DNA from: Candidatus Villigracilis saccharophilus
GTDB lineage: Bacteria; Chloroflexota; Anaerolineae; Anaerolineales; Villigracilaceae
Length of the DNA: 25,621 nucleotides
Assembly (NCBI GenBank): GCA_016709305.1
Contig: JADJNA010000038.1
Span: 1-25,621 of the forward strand
Direction: 5' to 3'
Part shown: positions 16,584 to 24,855 of the stretch, one piece after another
How the letters are laid out: each line of letters starts with the position of its first letter
Position numbering within the stretch: the first letter of the stretch is position 1
Made by a program: the position numbers and the translations under genes
The notes under the pieces: generated by a model
Databases searched by the model: none
What the model saw: the letters and a program-made list of their open reading frames with translations, nothing else
What the model was told of the DNA's origin: nothing

Positions 16584-17495
16584 CTATGCGTTGGACAAAA
16601 TTCCGTCAATAAATGCGTCGGGATCAAACGGCTGTAAATCCTCGGGCTTTTCACCCAAGCCGGCGAAAAGAATCGGCAAGCCCAGCTCGCGTTGAATGGC
16701 AAACGCCATTCCACCACGCGCGGAAGAATCAAGCTTGGACAAGATTACACCGGTTACATGAACCGCATCCTTAAATGAACGCGCCTGCTGCAAAGCATTT
16801 TGTCCTATCGTGGCATCCAGCACCAGCCAAACTTCGTGCGGAGCGCCAACGAGCGCCTTGCCAACAACCCGGTTGACCTTTTTTAATTCTTCCATCAAAT
16901 TGAAACGCGTATGCAAACGTCCCGCAGTATCGATCAAGACGATGTCCATACCGCGGGCCACACCAGCCTGAACCGCATTGAACGCCACTGCGCCGGGGTC
17001 GCTCTCCGATGCGCCTACGATCACTTCGACCTTTAGCCTGTCACCCCAAACCTGTAGTTGATCCATCGCCGCAGCACGAAAGGTGTCAGCCGCGCCGAGC
17101 AGGATCTTTCTGTCTTCAGATTGAAAGTGTGAAACAAGTTTCGCAATGGTGGTCGTCTTGCCTGAGCCATTCACACCGACAACCAGAATAACGGCAGGCT
17201 TGTTATCTAATTTTAGAAGGGGTGGAGATTCGAGGCGCGCGCGCAATTCCGTTCGAAGGGCCGCAAAAAGCTCGTTAGCCCGGATCAAACCCTCGGTCCG
17301 CTGGGTACGCTTGAGAGACTCCAAAACGGAGACTGCAGTTTCGATCCCCATATCCGCCTGAATCAGCAGCGTTTCAAGGTCATCCCAGGTTTCTTGAGTA
17401 ATCTCAGAAGCGCCAAGAATCGAAGCAATCTGACCAAACGCCGCTTTACTGGAACGGGAAAGTCCATCCTTCCATCGAGAAAATAAATTAGCCAT
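16584..17495 (-). CDS. ftsY: signal recognition particle receptor FtsY
   Basis: SRP receptor GTPase that brings ribosome-nascent chain complexes to the membrane translocon. It is the compact form: a short amphipathic start MANLFSRWKDGLSRSS and then the NG domain, 303 residues. GTPase motifs: G1 GVNGSGKTT (107-115), DTFRAAAMDQLQ (137-148), G3 DTAGRLHT (189-196), LDATIGQNALQQA (226-238) and G4 SKLD (253-256). The end GLGEKPEDLQPFDPDAFIDGIL is standard. No ribosome-binding site precedes the ATG; TATAAT ends eight bases upstream, so the mRNA may be leaderless. It is cotranscribed with prfB. The frame is intact. Confidence 0.95.
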   Translation of the reverse strand: MANLFSRWKDGLSRSSKAAFGQIASILGASEITQETWDDLETLLIQADMGIETAVSVLESLKRTQRTEGLIRANELFAALRTELRARLESPPLLKLDNKPAVILVVGVNGSGKTTTIAKLVSHFQSEDRKILLGAADTFRAAAMDQLQVWGDRLKVEVIVGASESDPGAVAFNAVQAGVARGMDIVLIDTAGRLHTRFNLMEELKKVNRVVGKALVGAPHEVWLVLDATIGQNALQQARSFKDAVHVTGVILSKLDSSARGGMAFAIQRELGLPILFAGLGEKPEDLQPFDPDAFIDGILSNA

Positions 17496-17503
17496 GACGC
17501 GCG

Positions 17504-17509
17504 ATTATA
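17504..17509 (-). promoter_or_regulatory. -10 element of ftsY-prfB, probably leaderless
   Basis: Minus strand TATAAT at 17509-17504 is eight bases before the ftsY ATG; a weak -35-like CTGATG lies 17 bases further upstream. Start of transcription would fall at or next to the ATG. Confidence 0.45.
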
Positions 17510-17543
17510 CCCTACGGGCCATAATGCATCAGGGAAATTATGT

Positions 17544-17579
17544 TATACTTTTTTGGCTAAGTTAACTGCCATTAGGCAG
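17544..17579 (+). promoter_or_regulatory. candidate -10 and leader hairpin before the thioredoxin gene
   Basis: TATACT at 17544-17549 resembles a -10, but the -35 region is poor. CTGCC-ATTA-GGCAG (17566-17579) makes a small hairpin in the predicted leader. No T-run follows directly, so it is not an evident attenuator. Remaining bases up to 17636 show nothing else clear. Confidence 0.35.
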
Positions 17580-17642
17580 CTAAAGCATAAAAGATCAAGT
17601 TTCTTTTTTGCAAATCACCATACTTAGAAAAGGATCAATGAA

Positions 17643-17987
17643 ATGATTGGAGAACCTATTCATATTTCGGATGAAAGTTTTGAAAAAGATGTGATGCAAT
17701 CGTCACTGCCAGTAATCGTGGATTTTTGGGCGCCCTGGTGCGGACCATGTAAAATGATCGCACCCACGCTTGAAAAACTTGCAAAGGAACAGGAAGGCAA
17801 ACTCATTGTGGCAAAGATCAACACGGACGACCACGCCGAATGGATGCAAAAATTTGGCATTCAGGGGATTCCCACCCTGTTATTTGTTTCCGGCGGCAAG
17901 GTTGTTCACCGCCAAACCGGCGCACTCCCAGAACGTATGTTGAGAGAAGTTGTCAATCAATTCATGGATATAATCAACCAGAAGTAA
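17643..17987 (+). CDS. trxA: thioredoxin
   Basis: Cytosolic thiol-disulfide oxidoreductase of 114 residues. The active site is FWAPWCGPCKM (28-38; redox Cys33 and Cys36), and the cis-proline is in GIPTLLFV (Pro78). The fold length and the late KVVHRQTGALPE segment fit classical thioredoxin. AAAGGATC lies upstream. An earlier ATG at 17638 meets a stop after two codons, so 17643 is the start. The gene is followed 21 bases later by two lipoprotein genes on the same strand; a common operon is possible but a functional tie is not evident. Confidence 0.93.
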   Translation: MIGEPIHISDESFEKDVMQSSLPVIVDFWAPWCGPCKMIAPTLEKLAKEQEGKLIVAKINTDDHAEWMQKFGIQGIPTLLFVSGGKVVHRQTGALPERMLREVVNQFMDIINQK

Positions 17988-18008
17988 ACCCCGGTAAAGG
18001 AGTTGGTG

Positions 18009-18749
18009 ATGAAAAGGATGCTTTTGCTTGTTGCCCTCATTGGCTTAATCGGCGGCGCCTGCAAAGTGCCCACAGTTCTTCAACCTGACCCAACAGACGT
18101 ATCTCCACTTATTACAGTGCGAGATCTGGAATTGACGGCTACAGCCCGAGCAAATCAAGCGCCTGAGCTTCTTTTTACGCCAACGCTTGTCCCGCCAACA
18201 GAAACAGTTATCCCAAGCGGCACGCCGATCGTAAACACGCCCACAAACACTGCGACCGTTTCCGTCCCAACAGAAACAACGGCACCATCTGCAACACAAA
18301 TTCCCGCTTCAGCGACAACAGCGGTAGCAACGGCTATGGTCACGACGGCTGCCATCCCGCCAACCGCAGTAACGTACGTCGGCATGGTGATCGTTTCCAA
18401 CGGCACGACAACGATACCCGCAATTACCGCCACATCAACAGGCACGGCGCAGCCATTGATCCACGGGACAATGCCGCCGGCCCTGCCCTCCGGAAAAATT
18501 ACGCTGCTGAATCTATCCAAGGCAGAGGCTTATATTTCCCTGCAATGCACCACCAGCGATGGATATGAGACCATTATTGAATATCCAGTCAAGAGCAAAA
18601 TTCGGACAAACGCCCCCGCCGGAAAATACGTCTATGTCCTCTGGGTAGGCGGCAACAAGATCGTTGGAAATTTCGCGCTGGGCAAATCTCAAGAATTAGA
18701 GATCGTTATTTATAAGGATCAAGTAAAGATCGTTAATATGGAACAATAA
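18009..18749 (+). CDS. Thr/Pro-rich lipoprotein with C-terminal beta domain
   Basis: Secreted lipoprotein of 246 residues, function unknown. The signal peptide MKRMLLLVALIGLIGGAC has a lipobox ending at Cys18. Residues about 55-155 are a low-complexity linker rich in Thr, Pro, Ala and Val, likely extended on the cell surface. The last about 85 residues form a compact domain (KITLLNLSKAEAYISLQCTT, then PAGKYVYVLWVGGNKIVGNF) that looks all-beta. ATG 18009 is chosen over TTG 18003 and GTG 18006 because AAAGGAG (17995-18001) is at proper distance. The C-terminal domain resembles that of the next gene, so the two are tandem paralogues. Confidence 0.75.
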   Translation: MKRMLLLVALIGLIGGACKVPTVLQPDPTDVSPLITVRDLELTATARANQAPELLFTPTLVPPTETVIPSGTPIVNTPTNTATVSVPTETTAPSATQIPASATTAVATAMVTTAAIPPTAVTYVGMVIVSNGTTTIPAITATSTGTAQPLIHGTMPPALPSGKITLLNLSKAEAYISLQCTTSDGYETIIEYPVKSKIRTNAPAGKYVYVLWVGGNKIVGNFALGKSQELEIVIYKDQVKIVNMEQ

Positions 18750-18762
18750 AATGGAGATGAAA

Positions 18763-19371
18763 ATGTTTAAAAAAGTTTTCCCTTTGATACTCGTATTGAC
18801 AATTTTCCTGGCAGCCTGCGGGCCACAGGGTACGCCCACATTGGCGCCCGCAGAAGTTGAAGGGACAGCGGTATCTTCCGCATGGACAATGGTCGCCATG
18901 ACACAGTTGGCCATCCCAACGGCAACGGCAATCCCTCCCACAGAAATTCCAAGCCCAACCCCTCTGCCAACTTTTACCGCTTTACCCGCCCCGACCCTAG
19001 AACTCACACCTTTAGCCCTGCCAACAGCAACGGCTGCCAGCGGAGCGGATAACTGTGTGAAACCTTTAGACATAGGAGCGGCAGGCCCTCAATCAAAATT
19101 ACGCTTTGAAAACGAAAGCGGCGGTACGCTCACCTTATCCCTGAACATGTACACGCCGAACGCGCACGCTGAATGCGGTGCTGTAAGTTACACAATGGGT
19201 AAAAACGAGAGACTTTCTATATCCCTGCCCAAAGGCGCGTATTTTGCCTACGCATGGATAACGTACAGTAACGGAAATACCGGTAAAGCATCAGGATATT
19301 TTGTAAACCGCGTTGGCGAAGATGATCTATTAAGAGTTGTAATGCAAAAAGAAGTAATTGTTGCTCCGTAA
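18763..19371 (+). CDS. Thr/Pro-rich lipoprotein, paralogue of the preceding one
   Basis: Secreted lipoprotein of about 202 residues, function unknown. The signal peptide MFKKVFPLILVLTIFLAAC has its lipobox Cys at 19. A Pro/Thr-rich stretch (about 45-90: IPTATAIPPTEIPSPTPLPT) links to a C-terminal domain with KLRFENESGGTLTLSLNMYT and LPKGAYFAYAWITYSNGN, which matches the upstream lipoprotein in the order of strands and in the P-x-G-x-Y-x-Y/A-x-x-W pattern. The start at 18763 uses GGAG at 18754-18757; ATG 18751 and 18757 would leave that signal inside the gene. It ends before a bidirectional terminator. Confidence 0.75.
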   Translation: MFKKVFPLILVLTIFLAACGPQGTPTLAPAEVEGTAVSSAWTMVAMTQLAIPTATAIPPTEIPSPTPLPTFTALPAPTLELTPLALPTATAASGADNCVKPLDIGAAGPQSKLRFENESGGTLTLSLNMYTPNAHAECGAVSYTMGKNERLSISLPKGAYFAYAWITYSNGNTGKASGYFVNRVGEDDLLRVVMQKEVIVAP

Positions 19372-19386
19372 GTCAATACCTTGGAT

Positions 19387-19421
19387 AAAAAAAGAAGCCT
19401 CAGAAAAAGGCTTCCTTTTTT
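19387..19421. terminator. bidirectional terminator between lipoprotein gene and murA
   Basis: GAAGCCT (19394-19400) and AGGCTTC (19408-19414) form a seven-pair stem, with a run of A's before (19387-19393) and T's after (19416-19422). It serves the lipoprotein gene on the plus strand and murA on the minus strand. Confidence 0.9.
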
Positions 19422-19428
19422 TATTTAA

Positions 19429-20709
19429 TTATTCAACTTCCCGTTTAATTTTTGCCCCAAGCATTCTTAATTTCTCGTCCACACGCTCGTACCCACGTTC
19501 GATCTGACTAATATTTCTTATCTTGGAAGTTCCCTTTGCGGCCAGCGCAGCCAATACCAATGCCATGCCAGCCCGAATATCAGGGCTTTCAAGTTTTTCA
19601 CCGTACAGCTGCGTGCGACCCTGAATCAAAACCCGATACGGATCACACAAGATGATACGAGCGCCCATGCCCACAAGTTTATCTGTAAAATACATACGTC
19701 CTGAAAACATCCAATCATGAAAAAGAACGGAGCCGACCGCCTGCGTTGCAACCGTTATGGCAATACTGGTCAAATCAGTTGGAAATGCAGGCCAAACATT
19801 TGTTTTGACTTCAGGCACTGCGCCATCCAAGTCTGACGCGATCACAAGCTCCTGGTCTGACGGCACGATCAGGTCATTGCCATCCACACGCCAGTGCACA
19901 CCAAGCCGGTGGAATACCTGCCCAACCATTTCGAGATGCTCAACCCCGGCGTCGCGGATGCGAATTTCTCCACGCGTGACAACTGCCGCCCCGATATAGC
20001 TGACCACCTCAAGCAGGTCCGGTCCGATGGTAAATTCTCCGCCCGACAAACGGGAAACACCTGAAATATGCAAAGTGTTGGAGCCAATGCCTTCAATTTT
20101 CGCCCCGAGTAAATTTAGAAAACGGCAGACTTCTTGAACATGAGGCTCGGAAGCGGCATTGCGGATCCTGGTTTCGCCTTTGGCAAGGACCGCAGCCATA
20201 ATGGCGTTCTCGGTTGCGGTGACACTGGCTTCGTCCAGCAAGATATCCGCTCCATGCAATTGATTCGCCTCAATATCAAAGACCCGATCGTAACTAATTT
20301 TCGCGCCCAAGGCACGCAATGCAAAAATATGCGTATCCAAACGGCGGCGTCCGATTACATCTCCGCCGGGGGGAGGCAGGCGGAGACCATGAGAACGTGC
20401 CAGAACCGGCCCTGCGATCAGAATCGATGCGCGAATGCGTCGGCAAAGGTCCGGGTCCAGATGGGAGGCGGTTAATTCCCGGGTTGTGATGCGCCAGGTA
20501 TTGCCATCCAATTCCTCAACTTGCGCGCCGAGGCTTTCGATCAATTTTCGCATCGCAAGCACGTCCCGGATCTGTGGCACGTTACGAAGCACGACCGGCT
20601 CCTCTGTTAATAAGCAGGCGGCCAGCAAAGGCAGTGCCGCATTTTTATTTCCCGAAGGTGTAACCTCACCCCGCAGCGGATAACCGCCTTCCACAATGAA
20701 TTCTTCCAT
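19429..20709 (-). CDS. murA: UDP-N-acetylglucosamine 1-carboxyvinyltransferase, Asp-type active site
   Basis: First committed step of peptidoglycan synthesis: transfers enolpyruvate from PEP to UDP-GlcNAc in the cytosol. Of 426 residues, the start has the PEP-binding SGNKNAALPLL with Lys22. The active-site loop reads LPPPGGDVIGRRRLDTHI, with Asp117 where E. coli has Cys115 (codon at 20361-20359, GAT). VTATENAIMAAVLAKGET, FPTDLTSIAITVATQA with the catalytic-type Asp, and ERGYERVDEKLRMLGA are all conserved. The Asp form is active in mycobacteria and Chlamydia and does not react with fosfomycin, so resistance is expected here. AAGGAG precedes the ATG. The frame is intact and the gene stands alone between a terminator and divergent promoters. 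Confidence 0.95.
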   Translation of the reverse strand: MEEFIVEGGYPLRGEVTPSGNKNAALPLLAACLLTEEPVVLRNVPQIRDVLAMRKLIESLGAQVEELDGNTWRITTRELTASHLDPDLCRRIRASILIAGPVLARSHGLRLPPPGGDVIGRRRLDTHIFALRALGAKISYDRVFDIEANQLHGADILLDEASVTATENAIMAAVLAKGETRIRNAASEPHVQEVCRFLNLLGAKIEGIGSNTLHISGVSRLSGGEFTIGPDLLEVVSYIGAAVVTRGEIRIRDAGVEHLEMVGQVFHRLGVHWRVDGNDLIVPSDQELVIASDLDGAVPEVKTNVWPAFPTDLTSIAITVATQAVGSVLFHDWMFSGRMYFTDKLVGMGARIILCDPYRVLIQGRTQLYGEKLESPDIRAGMALVLAALAAKGTSKIRNISQIERGYERVDEKLRMLGAKIKREVE

Positions 20710-20770
20710 GGCATCTCCTTAAACTTTCGAAATTGTAAGGCAGTTTTATTAAATCGCATAGAACATTACA

Positions 20771-20823
20771 GTTGACTTGCACGTCAACGGCCTTTGCATA
20801 GCGCCCGTAATTCGAATTATAAT
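20771..20823 (+). promoter_or_regulatory. promoter of the Tad cluster with nearby inverted repeat
   Basis: TTGCAT (20794-20799), 18-base spacer, TATAAT (20818-20823), eight bases before the ATG at 20832, with no ribosome-binding site: probably leaderless. GTTGAC-TTGCAC-GTCAAC (20771-20788) is a perfect six-base inverted repeat just upstream, placed between this promoter and murA; it might be an operator. Confidence 0.45.
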
Positions 20824-20831
20824 GATTATAG

Positions 20832-21620
20832 ATGTCCATAATGATCATCGTGCCCATTTTACTCGGATGCATCGCGGGATGCGTTGTAAATTACCTTGCT
20901 GATGTTTTGCCGGTCACGCGGAGATTCAGCCAGCCCACCTGCCCGGAATGTGACGCGATATTTTCGTGGAGAGATTATTTTTCTTTACGTCCGTGTCAGA
21001 ATGGACATTCCCGAAAAACACGACTGTGGATCGTCCTGGTCGTGATGCCTGCCGTAAGCATAACCACATGGATGAACCCGCCTTTAAAAATAGGATACCT
21101 GCTCGGAATTATTCTGCTGACCTATTTTGGAACGGTTTTCGTGATCGATATGGAACAACGCCTGATCCTGCACCCAACCAGCATCTTCGGCGTCGTGCTT
21201 GGCCTGATCGTCGGCACGGTTTCACATGGGGTTAAGGCAACTCTCCTGGGCGGATTGGGCGGCTTATTGATCATGCTTGGTTTTTATTATTTTGGCGTTT
21301 TGTTCGCGCGGATCAGAACAAAGCGCATGCTCGCCCTTGGGCAAGAGACGGATGACGAAGAGGCTCTCGGAGCGGGTGATGTGATCCTCGCCACCATTCT
21401 TGGCCTGATGCTTGGGTGGCCGTTGATCTGGTTTGGGTTGTTACTCGGTATTTTGCTTGGCGGCTTTTTTAGCTTAATGCTCATCCTGTGGCTGGTGGTC
21501 ACGCGCAAATATGGAAAGAACGCATTGATGCTCTTTATTCCGTACGGTCCATACTTCATCATGAGCGCATTCCTGATCATCTTTTTTTCAAAGTTTGTCC
21601 AGATGATGCTGCCCGGATAA
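20832..21620 (+). CDS. A24-family prepilin peptidase
   Basis: Aspartic membrane protease that cleaves type IV-like prepilins before assembly. Of 262 residues, the two catalytic Asp are Asp106 (FVIDMEQRLI) and Asp183 in the GxGD motif LGAGDVILATI (179-189). About seven hydrophobic helices are present. A cytoplasmic loop holds CPEC (37-40) and Cys55, a remnant of the zinc-binding N-methyltransferase loop of PilD; the full four-Cys set is not seen, so methylation is doubtful. IPYGPYFIMSAF near the end is typical. TadE-type pilin genes follow 28 bases later and are its likely substrates. The start has a -10-like TATAAT eight bases upstream instead of a ribosome-binding site. Confidence 0.9.
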   Translation: MSIMIIVPILLGCIAGCVVNYLADVLPVTRRFSQPTCPECDAIFSWRDYFSLRPCQNGHSRKTRLWIVLVVMPAVSITTWMNPPLKIGYLLGIILLTYFGTVFVIDMEQRLILHPTSIFGVVLGLIVGTVSHGVKATLLGGLGGLLIMLGFYYFGVLFARIRTKRMLALGQETDDEEALGAGDVILATILGLMLGWPLIWFGLLLGILLGGFFSLMLILWLVVTRKYGKNALMLFIPYGPYFIMSAFLIIFFSKFVQMMLPG

Positions 21621-21648
21621 ACCACTGAACACTATAAGGCCAAAAATA

Positions 21649-22782
21649 ATGAACGCATACACAAAAACCCAGTACAAAAAAAATCGCGCGCAGGCAATGC
21701 TGGAATTCATGCTGGCGTTACCGCTTTAATCCTGCTGATATGGCACGATCGAAGTGGCGCGTCTGGTCTTTATTTTCTCATCTGTAGCCAACGCATCACG
21801 GCAGGCGGCGAGATTTGGATCCGGGGCCGGTGAAATTAATAACGTAGCTTTTTATCAAGACTGTGACGCGATCCGTGAGGTGGCTGACAAGTCTGCCTAC
21901 GTTGTCGATTTTGACGAAGTCAACATTACTTACGACCGTGGCGTCAACCAAAATGGAACGCAAATCCCGATTGCAAACGTTGACCCCAACCCGGAATCTG
22001 ATGCCTGCCCGATTGAAGACGATATCATCCGCAATGGAGACCGCATTATTGTGCGGGTATCGGCAAACTACCAACCGATCCTCACGATCATTCCCATTAA
22101 ACCGATCAAGGTCGTTTCGGCCAGCGCACGCACATTTTTGATCTCCATCCCGATCGTTGGTTCGGCCCTGCCAAGCGGATTTTCCGCAGAAACCAGCACC
22201 CCATCAAGAACTCCGACAAGCATCTCTTTTACAGATGTCCCGACCATCCTGCCATCCTTCACTTCCACATTTATTCCAGCGTCAGGCAACACACCGGTAA
22301 ATGTAACCCCGGCAAATACCCTGCCGCCAACTTCAACCTTGTACCCATCCAATACACCGCTTCCGACCCAGACCGCCAGCATAACCCCGACACCAATCAG
22401 TTGTACGGGTCTGAGCGGCGTGAGTCACGGACCGCTCTTCATTACAAGAAGCTATATGGAAATGGACATCATCAACAACAGCGGCCACAGACTTTCGACC
22501 GCGCAAATATATCTTGAATGGAACCATGATACGGGTCACAAGAACGGCGACGATCCAACCCTGCGGCTCAGGCAGATTACGCTGGATTCCCAAATATGGG
22601 ATGGCGATATCCAAACGCCTTCCGCATACATCACAGCGTTCTATCCATTTATTCCGATCGGCGAATCCACGATCCGCTTCCTTTTCAATCAGAGCTATGA
22701 TCTGACGGATGGAACTGAAAGGATCGTCATCAATATTTCCACGCCAGGCTGCACGAACTACCCTGTGGACTCGAGAAATTAA
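21649..22782 (+). CDS. TadE-like minor pilin with Ser/Thr/Pro linker and extra C-terminal domain, frame-broken
   Basis: Putative minor pilin of the Tad (Flp) pilus. From ATG 21649 (AAGG upstream) the reading is MNAYTKTQYKKNRAQAMLEF and MLALPL, then a stop at 21727. Two small deletions (near 21725 and 21738) restore the TadE helix LLLIYGTIEVARLVFIFSS, which continues as ANASRQAARFGSGAGEINNV. The processing site would be A-QAMLE, with Ala at -1 and Glu at +5. After a TadE periplasmic region (to about 22140) comes a Ser/Thr/Pro linker (about 22190-22385) and then an unassigned domain of about 125 residues, CTGLSGVSHGPLFITRSYME to CTNYPVDSRN, likely beta-rich. Total about 375 residues, much longer than ordinary TadE. 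Confidence 0.78.
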
Positions 22783-22798
22783 CGCATTGCGGTCCCGA

Positions 22799-23283
22799 AT
22801 GTCTGCACAAAAAGAAAGCCTGGATTTGTTCGAGGTAAACGCGGTCAAAGTCTGGTCGAGCTGGCTGTCAGCCTGCCGGTCATTATCCTGTTATTGATCG
22901 GCACGGTGGATTTTGGCATGGCGATATTTTCATATTCAATATTGCGAGACGCAGCCCAGGAAGGCGCGTTCTACGGTTCGTTCAATCCGGCCAATAAAAA
23001 AGAGATAGAAAACCGTGCCCGAAACATTTCACCGCGCGGAGTAGAGGAAGGCGTTTTCTCCTCGCCACTGGATCTAAGGGATAAAGCGCTGATCAAGGTC
23101 AGCATAAAAGCAATTGGCGACGCATGTCAGGGCGTCACAAATGGATCAGCCAACAGCCTGCAGGTCAATGTAACCTATCAATACCCCTTCATCATGCCCT
23201 TCGCAGGACGATTGGTCGGCTCAGATACGATCGCGCTGACCGGCAGCGCGACGAATATCATACTGCAGCCAGCCTGCCCATGA
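22799..23283 (+). CDS. TadE-like minor pilin, frame-broken
   Basis: Second TadE-type protein of the Tad pilus, about 160 residues. The ATG at 22799 begins MSAQK, and one indel in the A-rich stretch near 22808-22817 is needed to reach KPGFVRGKRGQSLVELAVS. The prepilin site is G-QSLVE (Gly -1, Glu +5), then the hydrophobic helix LPVIILLLIGTVDFGMAIF and YSILRDAAQEGAFYGS, a common TadE pattern. The remainder is a small periplasmic domain ending in LTGSATNIILQPACP. A downstream frame from 22894 is intact on its own but would lack the membrane helix start. The stop overlaps the next ATG (ATGA at 23280), coupling both genes. Confidence 0.82.
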
Positions 23284-24544
23284 AAAATCCATTCTTCAAT
23301 TTTCTCGCCCCAAAAAAGAACGAGCGCGGACAAGCGCTGATCATCATTGTGTTTTCGATCCTCGGACTGATGGGTATGTCGGCCCTGGCCATTGACGGGG
23401 GGAACGCTTTTGTTGACCGTCGCAGGGCAGAGTCCGCCGCATCTGCTGCCGCCCTGACGGCCTCAATCACCCGCATTGAAGGCGGAGACTGGAGGAGCGC
23501 AGCGCTGGCAGCCGCCCGAGCCAATGGATATGACAATAACGGCATTTCAAACACCGTTGAATTGAACACTCCCCTTTGAACGGTCCTTTTGTCGGGAACG
23601 CGGAATACATCGAAGTGATCATCACATCTCATCTGAAAACCTACTTTGGACCTGTGATCGGAGTCCCGCAGATCAACAATGTGGTTCAGGCGGTTTCGCA
23701 ATCCAAGCCAGCCGAGTATGGACAAATGTTTGACGGCTACGCGCTAGTCAGCCTTGCACCGCACAGCAAGTGCGATCAAAAAATATCTTTTTGGATCCAT
23801 GGAGAAGCCACGATCAACCTTGAGGGAGGAGGATTGTTCGTAAATTCAGACAATCCCAATTGCGCCTTCATCCAATTCGGAAGCGGCAGTGTGCGCATTC
23901 GGGATGACAGCCCCTTTACAGTGGTTGGCGGCGCGCAGGTGCAAAAGCCAAAACTGATCACTCCCTATCCGATGCAAACCGGCGCCATCCCCATGCCCTA
24001 TCCGCCGGCGATCCAAATGCCCAAGGTCGGGTGCGGAAATCAAATGGCTGAAGCGGACTTGGAAACCGGCAGCATGACGCCCGGTAATTGGGATGAGGAT
24101 ATATTCCCGCCCGACGGGGTGAACAATCTGGAAAACGGCGTTTACTGCATCAATGGAGATCTGATTGTGGACGGCGGGCAGCGTTTATTCGGCGATAATG
24201 TGGTCCTGCTGATTGAACATGGAAAGGTGGCGATCAGCGGAAATGCAGAAGTACAGTTAAGCGCGCCAAAAAGCGGGACACTTAAAGGGCTGCTGATGTA
24301 CCTGCCAATAGACAACAAAAGCATCGTATCCTTAAGCGGGAATTTGGAATCCACATATCAGGGGACCATTTTTGCGCCCGGCGCGCCGATCCGAATCAAC
24401 GGGGGCGATTCAGATTACGGGTACCACAGCCAGATCATCGGATACACGATCGAGGTGGATGGGCAAAGCAATACCGTTATTAAATATATTGACGACCAGA
24501 ACTATGACGCGTATAAAATGCCTGAGGTTATCCTCAGCCAATGA
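23280..24544 (+). CDS. TadG-like pilus assembly protein with beta-rich C-terminal domain, frame-broken
   Basis: Putative Tad pilus-assembly protein. ATG at 23280 overlaps the stop of the previous gene. The N-terminus NERGQALIIIVFSILGLMGM and ALAIDGGNAFVDRRRAESAA is the TadG-type N-terminal helix; it lacks Glu at +5. The frame ends in a C4 run at 23571-23574; one more C joins NTP to PLNGPFVGNAEYIEVIIT and a 322-residue continuation. That part has strand-rich repeats such as GVYCINGDLIVDGGQRLFGD and GKVAISGNAEVQLSAPKSGT, then GNLESTYQGTIFAPGAPIRI. These resemble a stacked-strand (beta-helix-like) surface domain; no von Willebrand MIDAS motif is seen. Restored length about 421 residues. Confidence 0.8.
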
Positions 24545-24855
24545 CCTGCCTTTATGATCTTGGCATTTTCACCACAAAGAACACAGGAGAAAAGAGCGGC
24601 AAACAAATTTGTTTGCCGCTCTTTTTGTTCACCAACTGTTAACTGAATTCTTTCATCTTTGTAAGCGATTAGGCGGACATGAAGTTTCTTACTGCAATGG
24701 GATTGTTATATAATGAATTATAATATTATTGAAAATAGGTCGTTTTTCGCCAGATTTAATCCACCTGTCCACACGCCAGTCGATCATTCGCTCTCACACT
24801 CCAGTACAGATGTCGGATTACCTGGCTTGATAAGGTGTAATAAAAAGGAAGATGT
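24545..24855. other. intergenic interval with terminator and candidate promoter
   Basis: This 311-base gap holds a strong terminator (24592-24627) and a TATAAT at 24709-24714 with a weak -35 (TTCTTA, 24686-24691). No credible short gene or RNA gene is visible in the rest. The next TadE gene therefore probably has its own promoter. Confidence 0.5.
24592..24627 (+). terminator. intrinsic terminator after the TadG-like gene
   Basis: AAGAGCGGCAAAC (24592-24604) and GTTTGCCGCTCTT (24611-24623) form a perfect 13-pair stem with loop AAATTT, followed by TTT. Confidence 0.92.

Noticed and set aside
18200..18470. Possible tandem DNA repeat in the Thr/Pro-rich lipoprotein linker
   Set aside because: The amino-acid bias is clear, but no regular repeat unit exists at DNA level.
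22333..22848. Minus-strand open frame of 171 codons
   Set aside because: Antisense to the TadE-like gene and its linker; no recognisable motif, and the opposite strand has TadE-family sequence.
22894..23283. Start of the second TadE-like protein at 22894
   Set aside because: It would cut off G-QSLVE and part of the membrane helix that are present just upstream in the same frame; a frame break near 22810 explains the short open frame better.
23258..23725. Minus-strand open frame of 155 codons
   Set aside because: Antisense to the TadG-like N-terminus; no family features.
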